Source: Pseudoxanthomonas koreensis_A
Lineage (GTDB): Bacteria; Pseudomonadota; Gammaproteobacteria; Xanthomonadales; Xanthomonadaceae
Assembly (NCBI RefSeq): GCF_041890415.1
Contig: NZ_CP169056.1
Coordinates: 2,046,001-2,110,000, forward strand
Direction of reading: 5' to 3'
Length of the DNA stretch: 64,000 nt
Notes under the pieces: model-generated
Databases searched by the model: none
Seen by the model: only the letters and a program-made list of their open reading frames with translations
Told to the model about the DNA's origin: nothing
Program-made: the position numbers and the translations under genes
In this document: positions 34,692-44,128 of the stretch, piece after piece
How positions within the stretch are numbered: position 1 is the first letter of the stretch
Layout: each line of letters opens with the position of its first letter

Positions 34692-36811
34692 GCCGGCGCC
34701 GGGTCCTGCGACCACACCAGCACGCTGCCGTCGCGCCGGTCCGGACGGGCGCCTGCATGGTTGGCCGCATACGCCTCGCCGCTGTCGGGCAGGATGCCGA
34801 GATAACGCCCGGTGCGCAGCGACAGCAGCATGAACTGGCGGTCGCGCAGCATGTCCTGCCACAGGAACAGGCTGTCTTCCGACTCCGGCAACAGGCGCAC
34901 GTCGGCGGCCAGGCCGGCACCGACCACGGTCAGGAAGCCGCTGCCATCCATCGCCTCCAGCGCCACCCGCCCGCGGCCACGGTCGTGCACCCGGAAGCGC
35001 GCGCCGGACGACGCGGCTTCTCCGGTACCGGCCGCAACCGGCTGCAACACGCCCAGCGGATGCACGCGCGCGATGCTGCCGTCGCCAAGGTTGGAAAGGC
35101 TCACCACCCGGCCGTGCGGAATGTTGCCGGAGCGGTCGGCCAGCGGCTCGTGCACGCGGAAGTCGTCGAAATCCGCATGCCCGCCGCCGTCGCCGTAGGC
35201 GAACAGCGCGTAGCGGCTGCCCTGGAAGGTCTTGAGCTGGTAGGGAAGCCGCACCGGCTCGCCGATCTGCTCGAAGCGGCGGCCATCGAAACTGTAGGAG
35301 AACCGCGCAAGGTCGTCGTCGTAGTCGCCCTCCACGCGCAGGTGCACGCGCGGCGAATGCAGCGGCACATCGACCCGGCGGTCGCCGTGTTGCCCGTACC
35401 AGCGCAACCGTGCGCCGTCGTTGTCGCGGACCACGCCCAGCCACGCGGCCGGCATGTTGAGGATGCCCAGTCCCGCGCTATCGCCCGCGCGCAGCCCATC
35501 GGCATCCAGCACCACCATCGCCGACGATACCGGCCCGACCACGCGCTGGGTCAGGGTGTTGCGTGCCCACAGGAAACCGTCTGCCGGCTGCGCATGCAGG
35601 CGCAGCCACCCCGGGCGCTCGCCCAGCGACCACTTGCCGGGCACCGGCTGGTGGTTCCACTGCCACACCGGCGACAGCGACGGGCCATCGAAGCGGTCGC
35701 TGCGCGACCACGTGGCGCGCGGCGCGGCATCCACGCCGGGGACGGGCTTGAACCAGGTGCGCGGGCTGCGGCCCAGGTTGCCCGGCACGCCGAAATACGG
35801 CCAGCCGTCGTGCCAGGTCAGCGGCGAGATGGCCGTGGTGCGGCCGATGGACTTGAGATCCATCATCGAAAAACCCCACCACTGCCCGTCCGGCGCCTGC
35901 ACGATCCCGCCCTGGTGCAGCGGCACGGCACCCAGCGCGTTGGCACCGGGCTTGTGCATGGAGAAACGGGTGGCGCCGGTGGGCACCGGAGTACGCTGGC
36001 CGACCGCATCCTCCCACCAGCCACGCTGGGTGCCGAAGGTTTCGCCGGCGCTGATCACCACGGTTTCCCACGGGCCGTCCAGGCGCTCGGCGCGCGCGGC
36101 CTGCATCCGCCCCGTGGGCGCGTAGTTGGCGCTGATGATGTAGTAGCGGCCATCGACCTTGTAGAAATGATGGCCCTCGCCCATGCCGTTGCCGGCCGGG
36201 ATGATGGTGCGCTCGCTGCCTTCGACCACGCCGGACAGGTCCGGCTTGAGCTCGACCAGCTTGACCTCGTTGTAGTCGTACACGGCCCAGACCCGGCCGT
36301 CGTCGTCGAACAGCACCGACAGGTCGTGCAGGTTGCGGTCGATCCTCGAATGCGTCCACGGCCCGGCCGGATCGGTGGCGGTGAACACCTGCAGGCCACG
36401 TTCGTTGACGTTGGCGAAGATGTGGAAGCGGCCGTCGTGGTAGCGCAGGCACGGCGCCCAGATGCCCTGGCCGTAAAGGTCCTTGCCATCCTCGAGCCGG
36501 TACTCCGGGCCTTCGGGGAAGGCCGGCATGGCGTAGGACACAAGCTCCCAGTTGACCAGGTCGCGCGAACGCAGCACCGGCAGCCCCGGCACCGCGTGCA
36601 TGGTGGTGCCGGTCATGTAGAACCAGTCGCCCACGCGGATCAGGTCCGGGTCGGAGAACTCGTCGTAGAAGATCGGGTTGGTGAAGGTGCCGTTGCCGTT
36701 GTCGGCGATCCAGGTGGAAGCGGCGGCGACCGCCGGCCGGGCGATCGCCACGGCCAGCAGGACCAGCGCGGCCAGGCAGGCAGTGCGGAGCAGGGTCAGG
36801 GACACGTGCAC
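34685..36811 (-). CDS. Secreted glycoside hydrolase family 43 with C-terminal beta-trefoil-like domain
   Basis: 708 residues from GTG 36811, which has GGAGG six bases upstream; the open frame upstream is unlikely. Signal peptide about 1-31. GH43 propeller with base Asp in FSDPDL (about 54), Asp in DLSVLFDDDG and acid Glu in GMGEGHHF. A beta-sandwich (about 335-560) with WSRSDRFDGP and FDDFRVHEP follows, and the last 130 residues (RFRVHDRGRGRVALEAMD, FLTVVGAGLAADVRLL, RTGRYLGILPDSGE) look like an AbfB/fascin-type beta-trefoil that may bind arabinose side chains. It is the last gene of the minus-strand arabinose operon, 28 bases after yjfF. Substrate inferred from context: arabinan or arabinoxylan oligosaccharides. 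Confidence 0.88.
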   Translation of the reverse strand: MHVSLTLLRTACLAALVLLAVAIARPAVAAASTWIADNGNGTFTNPIFYDEFSDPDLIRVGDWFYMTGTTMHAVPGLPVLRSRDLVNWELVSYAMPAFPEGPEYRLEDGKDLYGQGIWAPCLRYHDGRFHIFANVNERGLQVFTATDPAGPWTHSRIDRNLHDLSVLFDDDGRVWAVYDYNEVKLVELKPDLSGVVEGSERTIIPAGNGMGEGHHFYKVDGRYYIISANYAPTGRMQAARAERLDGPWETVVISAGETFGTQRGWWEDAVGQRTPVPTGATRFSMHKPGANALGAVPLHQGGIVQAPDGQWWGFSMMDLKSIGRTTAISPLTWHDGWPYFGVPGNLGRSPRTWFKPVPGVDAAPRATWSRSDRFDGPSLSPVWQWNHQPVPGKWSLGERPGWLRLHAQPADGFLWARNTLTQRVVGPVSSAMVVLDADGLRAGDSAGLGILNMPAAWLGVVRDNDGARLRWYGQHGDRRVDVPLHSPRVHLRVEGDYDDDLARFSYSFDGRRFEQIGEPVRLPYQLKTFQGSRYALFAYGDGGGHADFDDFRVHEPLADRSGNIPHGRVVSLSNLGDGSIARVHPLGVLQPVAAGTGEAASSGARFRVHDRGRGRVALEAMDGSGFLTVVGAGLAADVRLLPESEDSLFLWQDMLRDRQFMLLSLRTGRYLGILPDSGEAYAANHAGARPDRRDGSVLVWSQDPAPAH

Positions 36812-36839
36812 GCGATGCCTCCGGAAAACGCGGACATGC

Positions 36840-37865
36840 TCAAGCGGTCGCGCCGGCACCCGCCGCACGACGGCTGAACAGGCGCTGCAACAGGCAGAAC
36901 GCCAGCAGCAGCACGCCGATGGCGATGCGCGTCCACCACGAACTGAGGGTGCCATCGAACACGATCATGGTCTGGATCAGGCCCAGCACCAGCACGCCGA
37001 ACAAGGTGCCCAGCACATAGCCACTGCCACCGGCCAGCACGGTGCCGCCGATCACCACCGCGGCGATCGCATCCAGCTCCAGGCCCATCGCGTGCAGGCT
37101 GTAGCCACTGAGCATGTAGAACGTGTAACTCACCCCGGCCAGGGCCGAGCAGAAACCACTCAGTGCGTACACCTGGACCAGGGTGGATGCCACCGGCAGG
37201 CCCATCAGCGCCGCCGACTGCTCGCTGCCGCCGATCGCATACACCGTGCGCCCGAACCGGGTGCCGCGGGCCAGCACCGCGCCGGTGGCCACCACCAGCA
37301 GCGCCAGCACCGCACCGGCCGACAGCGACACGCCGCCACCCAGCGGGATGCGCAGGTTGGCCACGGCCACGTGGAATGCGTGGTCGATGCCGATCGAATC
37401 CACGCTCACCAGGGTGGCTGCACCGCGCGCCAGGAACATGCCGGCCAGGGTCACCACGAACGGCTGCAGCCGGTAGCGCTGCACCAGCACCCCCATCAGC
37501 GCGCCGAAGCCGGTGCCAAGCGCCAGCACCAGGGCGATGGCGGTCAGCGGGTGCCAGCCGTGGTGCTGCACCAGGCTGGCCAGCAGCACGGTGCTGAAGG
37601 CGATCACCGCGCCGACCGACAGGTCGATCCCGCCGGTGAGGATCACGAAGGTCATGCCGACCGCCACGATCAGCAGGAACGCGTTGTCGATCAGCAGGTT
37701 CAGGAACACCTGCGGGGACAGGAAACCGTCGTACAGCACCCCGCCGGCGGCGGACATGGCCACGAACAGGGCGACCGTCACCGCCAGCGACAGGGCGCCC
37801 GGGTCGCGCAGCATGCGCAGCAATCCGCCGCGCCGCGCGACGGGCATGGAGTCCTGCGCGCTCAT
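36840..37865 (-). CDS. yjfF: Sugar ABC transporter permease (YjfF-like)
   Basis: 341 residues from ATG 37865, overlapping the ytfT stop as ATGA. About ten hydrophobic segments; the FVILTGGIDLSVGAVIAFS motif and AIAAVVIGGTVLAGGSGYVLGTLFG near the end are typical of RbsC/AraH permeases. In E. coli, YjfF and YtfT form the heterodimeric channel of the galactofuranose importer YtfQRT-YjfF. Two different permeases in one operon are diagnostic of this system. The setting among arabinofuranosidases suggests furanose-form L-arabinose as substrate. Confidence 0.9.
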   Translation of the reverse strand: MSAQDSMPVARRGGLLRMLRDPGALSLAVTVALFVAMSAAGGVLYDGFLSPQVFLNLLIDNAFLLIVAVGMTFVILTGGIDLSVGAVIAFSTVLLASLVQHHGWHPLTAIALVLALGTGFGALMGVLVQRYRLQPFVVTLAGMFLARGAATLVSVDSIGIDHAFHVAVANLRIPLGGGVSLSAGAVLALLVVATGAVLARGTRFGRTVYAIGGSEQSAALMGLPVASTLVQVYALSGFCSALAGVSYTFYMLSGYSLHAMGLELDAIAAVVIGGTVLAGGSGYVLGTLFGVLVLGLIQTMIVFDGTLSSWWTRIAIGVLLLAFCLLQRLFSRRAAGAGATA

Positions 37866-38956
37866 GCCCGGCCTCCGCTGGCGGGGCGGGTGACCAGCGC
37901 ACGCATCTGGCCGCGGAACTCCGGGGACTGCAGCAGCAGCACCGCGGCCACCAGCAGCGCCTTGACCACCAGGTTGACCTGCGGCGGCACGCCGATGGCG
38001 TAGATGGTGGTGGTCAGGGTCTGGATGATGAGCGCACCCAGCAGGCTGCCGGCGAGGCTGAAACGGCCGCCCGCCAGCGCGGTGCCGCCAAGCGCCACTG
38101 CCAGGATGGCGTCCAGTTCGAGCAGTTGCCCGGCGTTGTTGGCATCGGCGCTGGCGACGTTGGAGCTGACCAGCAGCCCGGCCAGGCCGGCGGTGAAACT
38201 GCAGAACACGTACAGGGCAAGGGTGATGGCGCGGGCGCGCACGCCGGCCACGTGCGCAGCCACCGGGTTGTGCCCGATCGCGCGCACGAACAGGCCCAGC
38301 GCGGTGCGTTCCAGCAGCAGCTTCAGGCCCACGAACACCACCACCACCAGGAACAGCGAGAACGGCAGCCCCAGCAGGAAGCCGCTGCCGATGAAGGAAT
38401 ACGGGGCGTAGTAGATGGTCAGGATCTGGCCATCGCCGATCAGCTGCGCCACGCCGCGGCCGGCAACCATCAGGATCAGGGTGGCGATGATCGGCTGCAT
38501 GCCGGCCTTGACCACCAGCAATCCGTTCCACAACCCGCACAGCGCCGAAACGCCCAGCGCGGCCACGACCGCCAGCCACAGCGGCATCAGGCCGTCACCG
38601 CCGCCGGCGGTGGCGCGCCCGATGGTCCAGGCCGCCACCATTGCGGCGATGGCCAGCACCGCGCCCACCGAGATGTCCAGGCCGCGCACGGCGATCACCA
38701 GGGTCATGCCCAGCGACACCAGCACCAGTGGCGCGGCGCGGTTGCCGATGTCCACCAGGTTCCCGTACAGGCGGCCGTCGCGCCACTCCAGCGAAAGGAA
38801 ACCGGGATTGAGCACGCCGTTGCCCAGCAGCAGCAGGCCCAGCGCCAGCAGCGGCCAGAACAGCGGATGGGCCAGCACCCGCTTCCACAGCGACGGGCGC
38901 GTGGGCGAAGGCGCAGCCGCGGGTGCCTGGGATGTCGTGGTGTCGTTGGCGTCCAT
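37862..38956 (-). CDS. ytfT: Sugar ABC transporter permease (YtfT-like)
   Basis: 364 residues from ATG 38956; a GTG one codon earlier also overlaps the ytfR stop. After a Thr/Ala/Pro-rich cytoplasmic N-terminus come about ten membrane segments, with TLVIAVRGLDISVGAVLAIA and LELDAILAVALGGTALAGGR as the family motifs. It pairs with YjfF in the importer. Both neighbouring junctions are overlapping stop-start codons (TGATG with ytfR, ATGA with yjfF), so the subunits are made in a coupled way. Confidence 0.9.
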   Translation of the reverse strand: MDANDTTTSQAPAAAPSPTRPSLWKRVLAHPLFWPLLALGLLLLGNGVLNPGFLSLEWRDGRLYGNLVDIGNRAAPLVLVSLGMTLVIAVRGLDISVGAVLAIAAMVAAWTIGRATAGGGDGLMPLWLAVVAALGVSALCGLWNGLLVVKAGMQPIIATLILMVAGRGVAQLIGDGQILTIYYAPYSFIGSGFLLGLPFSLFLVVVVFVGLKLLLERTALGLFVRAIGHNPVAAHVAGVRARAITLALYVFCSFTAGLAGLLVSSNVASADANNAGQLLELDAILAVALGGTALAGGRFSLAGSLLGALIIQTLTTTIYAIGVPPQVNLVVKALLVAAVLLLQSPEFRGQMRALVTRPASGGRA

Positions 38957-40455
38957 CACCCATGCCCCGCAATCAGGTCCAGCACCTGGCCACCGTCGCT
39001 GCCACCGGGCAGTTCGCCCGCCTTGCGGCGCTCGCGCATCACCGCGATGCGGTCGCACAGGCGGGTCAGTTCCTCGATCTCGGCGGAGATGAACAACACC
39101 GCCATGCCCTGCCGCGCCAGGCGCACGACTTCGGCCATGATTTCCTGCTTTGCGGCGATATCGATGCCGCGGGTTGGCTCATCAAGAATCAGCAGGCGCG
39201 GCTCGGTGGCCAGCCAGCGCGCCAGCACCACCTTCTGCTGGTTGCCGCCGGACAGCGCATCGACCGGGGTTTCGATGTCCGCGGTCTTGATCCCGAGCAG
39301 GCGCACGAACTCGCGCGCCATCGCCTGCTGCCGTGCCGGCGCCAGCGCGCGCCACCAGCCGCGGCGTGCCTGCAGCGCCAGCACGATGTTCTCGCGCACC
39401 GACAGGCCAGCGACAATGCCCTCGGTCTTGCGTTCCTCCGGGCACAGCGCCAGGCCATGGGCCACCGCCTCGGCCGGGTGGCGCAGTTCCACGTCCTTGC
39501 CGCCCAGGCGCAGGCGCCCGGCGTCGGCACGGTCCAGGCCGAACAGCAGCCGCGCCAGCTCGGTGCGGCCCGAGCCCAGCAGCCCGCCCAGCCCCAGCAC
39601 TTCGCCGGCACGCAATTGCAGGTCCACAGGCTGCAGGCTGCCGCGCCGCGCAAGGGCGCAGGCCTCGGCCACCACCTCGCCGACCGGGGCCGCCTGGCCC
39701 TCCTGGCGGCCGGCAACCAGCTCGACCTCGCGCCCGACCATCGCCGCCACCAGCGCGGGCGGCGGCAGTTCATCGGGCGCGTACTGGCCCACGAAGGCGC
39801 CGTTGCGCAGCACGGTGATGCGGTCGGACACCGCGTACACCTGGTCGAGGAAATGGGTGACGAACAGGATTGCCATGCCGCGCTCGCGCAGCTGGCGCAT
39901 CACGCCGAACAGGGCCTGCACTTCGCCCTCGTCCAGGCTTGATGTGGGCTCGTCCAGGATCAGCACCCGGGCCGACACGCCCAGCGCGCGGGCGATGGCC
40001 ACCATCTGCTGCACTGCCACCGGATAGCTGCCCAGCGGCCGCTCCACGTCGATGTCCAGGCGCAGCCCGGCCAGCAGTTCACGCGAACCCTCGCGCACCC
40101 GGCCCCAGTCGATCAGCCGGCTCCAGCGCTTGCGCGGGTAGCGGCCGGCATACAGGTTCTCGGCCACCGACAGGTTCGGGCACAGGTTCACTTCCTGGTA
40201 GACCGTGCTGATGCCCTCGTGCTGCGCCTGCAACGGCGTGGCCGGCGCGATCGGGCGCCCGTCCAGGACGATGCTGCCCGCGTCGGGCCGTTCGACCCCG
40301 GTCAGCAGCTTGATCAGGGTCGACTTGCCCGCACCGTTCTGCCCCATCAGCGCGTGGATTTCGCCGGCGCGCAGGGTCAGGCCGGCGTCCTCCAGCGCCA
40401 CGGTGGCACCAAAGCGCTTGTGCAGGCCGCCGGCCTGCAGCACCACCGGGTTCAT
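38956..40455 (-). CDS. ytfR: Sugar ABC transporter ATP-binding protein (YtfR-like)
   Basis: 499 residues from ATG 40455. Two fused ABC domains as in RbsA/AraG. The first has Walker A GQNGAGKST (about 37-45), a degenerate signature GSYPVAVQQ and Walker B RVLILDEPTSSLDEGE; the second has GLGGLLGSGRTELA in place of Walker A, signature LSGGNQQKV and Walker B LLILDEPTRGIDIAAK. The degenerate second P-loop is normal for this family. It powers the YtfT/YjfF channel. It starts 59 bases after ytfQ. Confidence 0.93.
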   Translation of the reverse strand: MNPVVLQAGGLHKRFGATVALEDAGLTLRAGEIHALMGQNGAGKSTLIKLLTGVERPDAGSIVLDGRPIAPATPLQAQHEGISTVYQEVNLCPNLSVAENLYAGRYPRKRWSRLIDWGRVREGSRELLAGLRLDIDVERPLGSYPVAVQQMVAIARALGVSARVLILDEPTSSLDEGEVQALFGVMRQLRERGMAILFVTHFLDQVYAVSDRITVLRNGAFVGQYAPDELPPPALVAAMVGREVELVAGRQEGQAAPVGEVVAEACALARRGSLQPVDLQLRAGEVLGLGGLLGSGRTELARLLFGLDRADAGRLRLGGKDVELRHPAEAVAHGLALCPEERKTEGIVAGLSVRENIVLALQARRGWWRALAPARQQAMAREFVRLLGIKTADIETPVDALSGGNQQKVVLARWLATEPRLLILDEPTRGIDIAAKQEIMAEVVRLARQGMAVLFISAEIEELTRLCDRIAVMRERRKAGELPGGSDGGQVLDLIAGHG

Positions 40456-40514
40456 CCGCCGGCCCTGCAGCGGGGCAAGGGCCGGAGGGGGCGTGCGGTT
40501 GCGCGCATCGGCCG

Positions 40515-41480
40515 TCAGTACTTGCGGTTGGGCAACTCGGCGGCGGCCTGGTCGCGGGTGAACACACCCTCTTCGACCATCACCCGCTTGGGCACCTCGC
40601 GGCCGGCATGCACGTCGCGGATCAGCTGCGCCAGCTGCGGGCCGAGCAGCGGATTGCACTCCACCGTGGCATTGAGCTTGCCGGCATTCATCGCCTCGAA
40701 CGCGCCGCGCACGCCGTCGATCGACACGATGCGGATGTCGGTGCCCGGCTTCAGGCCGGCTTCCTCGATCGCCTGGATCGCGCCGATGGCCATGTCGTCG
40801 TTGTGCGCGTAGAGCACGTCGATGCCGCCTGTTTCGGCCTTGAGGAAGGCTTCCATCACTTCCTTGCCCTTGGCCCGGGTGAAGTCGCCACTCTGCGAGC
40901 GCACGATGCTGAAGCGCGCGTCCTGGTCGATGACTTCCTTGAAACCGCGCATGCGGTCATTGGCCGGGGCCGAGCCCACCGTGCCCTGCAGCTCGACGAT
41001 GCGCACCGGCCCTTCCAGGCCTTCGCTGTCCTCGATCAGCCAGCGCGCCGCGCGCCGGCCCTCTTCCACGAAGTCCGAGCCGATCAGGGTCGCGTACAGG
41101 GATTCGTCGGACACCTGCACCGCGCGATCAGTCAGCACCACCGGGATGCCGGCGGCCTTGGCCTCGCGCAGCACGGTTTCCCAACCGGACTCGACCACCG
41201 GCGAGAACGCGATCACGTCCACCCGCTGGGCGATGAACGAGCGCAGCGCCTTGATCTGGTTCTCCTGCTTCTGCTGCGCATCGGAGAACTTGAGGTTGAA
41301 CTCGGGCGCAGCCAGCGCCTCTTTCACCGAGCGGGTGTTGGCGGTGCGCCATTCGCTCTCGGCGCCGACCTGGCTGAAGCCCACGGTAATAGCGTCGTCG
41401 CTGGCGCCCTGCCCGCCGCCGGAGCAGCCGGCAAGCGCTGCGGCACAGGCGGCCAGCGCCAGGAATGCGTACTTCTTCAT
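40515..41480 (-). CDS. ytfQ: Sugar ABC transporter substrate-binding lipoprotein (YtfQ-like)
   Basis: 321 residues from ATG 41480, with GAGGGGAAAG upstream. Lipobox LAGC with Cys at about 18, so it is membrane-tethered rather than freely periplasmic as in E. coli YtfQ. The type I periplasmic binding fold begins ITVGFSQVGAESEWRTANT; DVIAFSPVVESGWETVLREA, VLTDRAVQ and YAHNDDMAIGAIQAIEEAG are the standard sugar-contact segments. E. coli YtfQ binds galactofuranose; here the gene set points to L-arabinose, possibly in furanose form as released by GH43, GH51 and GH127. Confidence 0.9.
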   Translation of the reverse strand: MKKYAFLALAACAAALAGCSGGGQGASDDAITVGFSQVGAESEWRTANTRSVKEALAAPEFNLKFSDAQQKQENQIKALRSFIAQRVDVIAFSPVVESGWETVLREAKAAGIPVVLTDRAVQVSDESLYATLIGSDFVEEGRRAARWLIEDSEGLEGPVRIVELQGTVGSAPANDRMRGFKEVIDQDARFSIVRSQSGDFTRAKGKEVMEAFLKAETGGIDVLYAHNDDMAIGAIQAIEEAGLKPGTDIRIVSIDGVRGAFEAMNAGKLNATVECNPLLGPQLAQLIRDVHAGREVPKRVMVEEGVFTRDQAAAELPNRKY

Positions 41481-41572
41481 CTTTCCCCTCCGTTGAACAT
41501 CTGCGCCCCGCGGCCGGAATCCCCGGCAGGCCGGCACGCGCCCTCCAGCGCATGCCGGCCGCGGACGCCGGC

Positions 41573-43009
41573 TCAGGCCAGCGTGTAGGCGGTCTTGACC
41601 GTCGTGTAGAACTCCACCGCGTAGCGCCCCTGCTCACGCGGACCATAGCTGGATGCCTTGCGCCCGCCGAACGGCACGTGCGGGTCCACCCCGGCGGTCG
41701 GCAGGTTGACCATCACCATGCCCGCCTGCGCATGCCGCTTGAAGTGGCTGGCGTGCTTGAGCGAGGTGGTGCAGATGCCGGCGCACAGGCCGAACTCGGT
41801 GTCGTTGGCCATCGCCAGCGCGTGCTCGTAGTCGTCGGCACGCAGCAGCGCAGCCACCGGCCCGAAGATCTCCTCGCGCGCGATCCGGTCCGACGGCTTG
41901 GCCGCGAACAGGGTCGGTGCCAGGAAGTGGCCGCGGGTCTTCCACTCGACCTGCTCGCCACCGGCCAGCAGCTCGCCGCCATCCTCATGGCCGGCCTTGA
42001 TGTAGGACAGGTTGGTATCCAGCTGCGCCTTGCTGGCGGCCGGGCCGATGTCCACGCCCTGTTCGAGCGGATCGCCCACCCGGATCTTGGCCATGCGCGC
42101 CTGCATCCGCGCGGCGAACTCGTCATGCACCGAGGCTTCCACGATCAGGCGGCTGGAGGCCGTGCAACGCTGCCCGGTGGAGTAATAGGCGCCGTTGACC
42201 GCGCACTCCACCGCCTGGTCAAGGTCGGCATCGGCCAGCACCACCAGCGGGTTCTTGCCGCCCATCTCCATCTGCACCTTCAGCGCGCGCGCCGCGGCCT
42301 GCTTGAGCAGCGCGTGGCCGGTGGGCACCGAGCCGGTGAAGGTCAGCGCGTCCAGGCCCTTGTGCTCGATCATCGCCTGGCCAACCACCCGGCCGCTGCC
42401 CAGGACCATGTTGAACACGCCTTCCGGCAGGCCGGCGCGCGACAGGATCTCGGCAATGGCCCAGGCGCAGCCGGGCACGATCTCGGCCGGCTTGAACACC
42501 ACGGTATTGCCGTAGGCCAGGGCCGGGGCGATCTTCCAGGCCGGGATGGCCAGCGGGAAGTTCCACGGCGCGATGATGCCCACGGTGCCGACCGGCTCGC
42601 GGGTGATCTCCACGTCCACGCCGGGACGGGTGGAGGCGAGCTTCTCGCCGGGGATGCGCAGGGCCTCGCCGGCAAAGAACTTGAAGATCTGCCCGGCACG
42701 CCCGGCCTCGCCGATGCTCTCGGCCAGGGTCTTGCCTTCTTCCTGCGCCAGCAGGCGGCCCAGCTCCTGCTTGCGGGCGAGGATCTCGGTACCGATCGCA
42801 TCGAGGATGTCGGCGCGCTGCTGCGGGTTGGACAGGCCCCACTTGGGCGCCGCGGCGCTGGCCGCATCGACCGCCTGGGCGGTGTGCGCGGCGTCGATCA
42901 CGCCGTACTGGCCCACGGGGGTATCCAGATCGGCCGGGTTCTCGTTGGGACGGCCACCATCGCCTTCCACCCACTGGCCGGCGATGTAGCTGCTGAAACG
43001 CTGGTTCAC
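41573..43009 (-). CDS. Alpha-ketoglutaric semialdehyde dehydrogenase (2,5-dioxovalerate dehydrogenase)
   Basis: 478 residues from GTG 43009, with GAGGAG at good spacing; no ATG fits. Aldehyde dehydrogenase fold with GTVGIIAPWNFPLAIPAWK, NAD site FTGSVPTGHAL, general base Glu in MEMGGKNP and nucleophile Cys in STGQRCTASSR. The last oxidation of the non-phosphorylative arabinose route, giving alpha-ketoglutarate, needs such an enzyme. The assignment to this substrate rests mainly on the neighbours: the FAH-family dehydratase 26 bases upstream and arabinonate dehydratase at 58 kb. Succinate semialdehyde dehydrogenase is the nearest alternative. Confidence 0.88.
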   Translation of the reverse strand: MNQRFSSYIAGQWVEGDGGRPNENPADLDTPVGQYGVIDAAHTAQAVDAASAAAPKWGLSNPQQRADILDAIGTEILARKQELGRLLAQEEGKTLAESIGEAGRAGQIFKFFAGEALRIPGEKLASTRPGVDVEITREPVGTVGIIAPWNFPLAIPAWKIAPALAYGNTVVFKPAEIVPGCAWAIAEILSRAGLPEGVFNMVLGSGRVVGQAMIEHKGLDALTFTGSVPTGHALLKQAAARALKVQMEMGGKNPLVVLADADLDQAVECAVNGAYYSTGQRCTASSRLIVEASVHDEFAARMQARMAKIRVGDPLEQGVDIGPAASKAQLDTNLSYIKAGHEDGGELLAGGEQVEWKTRGHFLAPTLFAAKPSDRIAREEIFGPVAALLRADDYEHALAMANDTEFGLCAGICTTSLKHASHFKRHAQAGMVMVNLPTAGVDPHVPFGGRKASSYGPREQGRYAVEFYTTVKTAYTLA

Positions 43010-43035
43010 GGTGTTCTCCTCTACGATCCTGCGCG

Positions 43036-44043
43036 TCACAGTACGCGCACGCCGCCGGGGGCGAAAGCCGAGGCGGCCGTGCGCAGGGTATTGCGCAGCG
43101 GCGCACCCAGGTCCGGCAGTTCGATCTCGAACACGTCGCCCGGCTGCGCGCGAACGCCATCGGCAAAGCTCAGCGTGCCGGTGCCGAAGAAGTGCAGGTG
43201 CACGTCGCCCGGACGCCGGTGCGCGGCGTACTTGAAGTGGTGGTATTCCAGGTTCTCCAGCGAATGGCACATGTTGGCCTCGCCGGTGACGAAAGGCTTC
43301 TCCCAGGCGACCGCACCATCACGCAGCAGGCGGCTGGTGCCGTGCAGGTCGCGCGGCAGCGCGCCGGCGCGCAGTTCCGGGCCGACCGCGCAGGCGCGCA
43401 GCTTGGAATGGGCCAGGTACAGGTAGTTCTGGCGCTCGGTGACGTGGTCGGAGAATTCGTTGCCGATGGCGTAGCCCAGCCGGTGCGGGGTGCCGTCCGG
43501 GCCGATCACGTACAGCCCGACCAGTTCCGGCTCCTCGCCGCCATCGAGGGCGAAGTCCGGCGAGTCCAGCGCTGCACCGGGAGCGGCGAGGATGTCGCCG
43601 TCACCCTTGTAGAACCACTCCGGCTGCACGCCCGGCTGTCCCGGCGGCGGCATCCCGCCTTCCACGCCCCAGTGGAAGATGCGCATGGAGTCGGTGAGGG
43701 TGCCCTCCTCGGCCTGCTCCTGCAGCTTCTTGTGCATGGCGTCGCGGGTGGCGGCGCTGCCCAGGTGGGTCAGGCCGGTACCGGTGACCAGGCAATGCGC
43801 GGGGTCCGGATGCTGCAGCGGACTGAGCACGCGGCCGTCGCGCAGCAGGCCGGGGTATTCCAGGCGCGCCTGGCCCGGCGTGGCCTCGACCTGGGCCTCC
43901 AGGCTGCGGCCGGCGGCAATGGCGGCCACGGCCAGCGCATACATGCCGCCCTCGCTGTCGAGGACCCGCACCTGCGCGCCGTCGGCGTCGACCACGCCCA
44001 CCCGGGTCTTCCCGGCATCGTCACTCAACTGGATCAGTCGCAT
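43036..44043 (-). CDS. araD1: FAH-family dehydratase, AraD1/GguC type (probable L-2-keto-3-deoxyarabonate dehydratase)
   Basis: 335 residues from ATG 44043. The C-terminal half matches the fumarylacetoacetate-hydrolase fold, with YAIGNEFSDHVTERQNYLYL, LGDVHLHFFGTGTLSF-like HLHFFGTGTLSFADGV and PGDVFEIELPDLG. The SAATRDAMHKKLQEQ segment and the whole layout are those of GguC/AraD1 proteins, which lie next to ChvE-GguAB sugar transporters in other bacteria. Expected reaction: L-2-keto-3-deoxyarabonate to alpha-ketoglutaric semialdehyde. In Azospirillum this step uses an unrelated DHDPS-family enzyme. The 125-base gap upstream contains AT-rich sequence and an inverted repeat, and is probably a promoter for the FAH-ALDH-ytf-GH43 transcript. 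Confidence 0.85.
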   Translation of the reverse strand: MRLIQLSDDAGKTRVGVVDADGAQVRVLDSEGGMYALAVAAIAAGRSLEAQVEATPGQARLEYPGLLRDGRVLSPLQHPDPAHCLVTGTGLTHLGSAATRDAMHKKLQEQAEEGTLTDSMRIFHWGVEGGMPPPGQPGVQPEWFYKGDGDILAAPGAALDSPDFALDGGEEPELVGLYVIGPDGTPHRLGYAIGNEFSDHVTERQNYLYLAHSKLRACAVGPELRAGALPRDLHGTSRLLRDGAVAWEKPFVTGEANMCHSLENLEYHHFKYAAHRRPGDVHLHFFGTGTLSFADGVRAQPGDVFEIELPDLGAPLRNTLRTAASAFAPGGVRVL

Positions 44044-44128
44044 CGGCTATCCACTGCTTCCATGGGAGTCCACCCCGCATTCTGACGGGTCGACGAATAT
44101 GCATCCAATTCATTCCAGAGAGAAATGG

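Noticed and set aside
34688..36877. Long plus-strand open frame (729 codons) opposite the island GH43
   Set aside because: It is an antisense artefact of high GC; the minus-strand frame has a signal peptide, GH43 motifs and a ribosome site.
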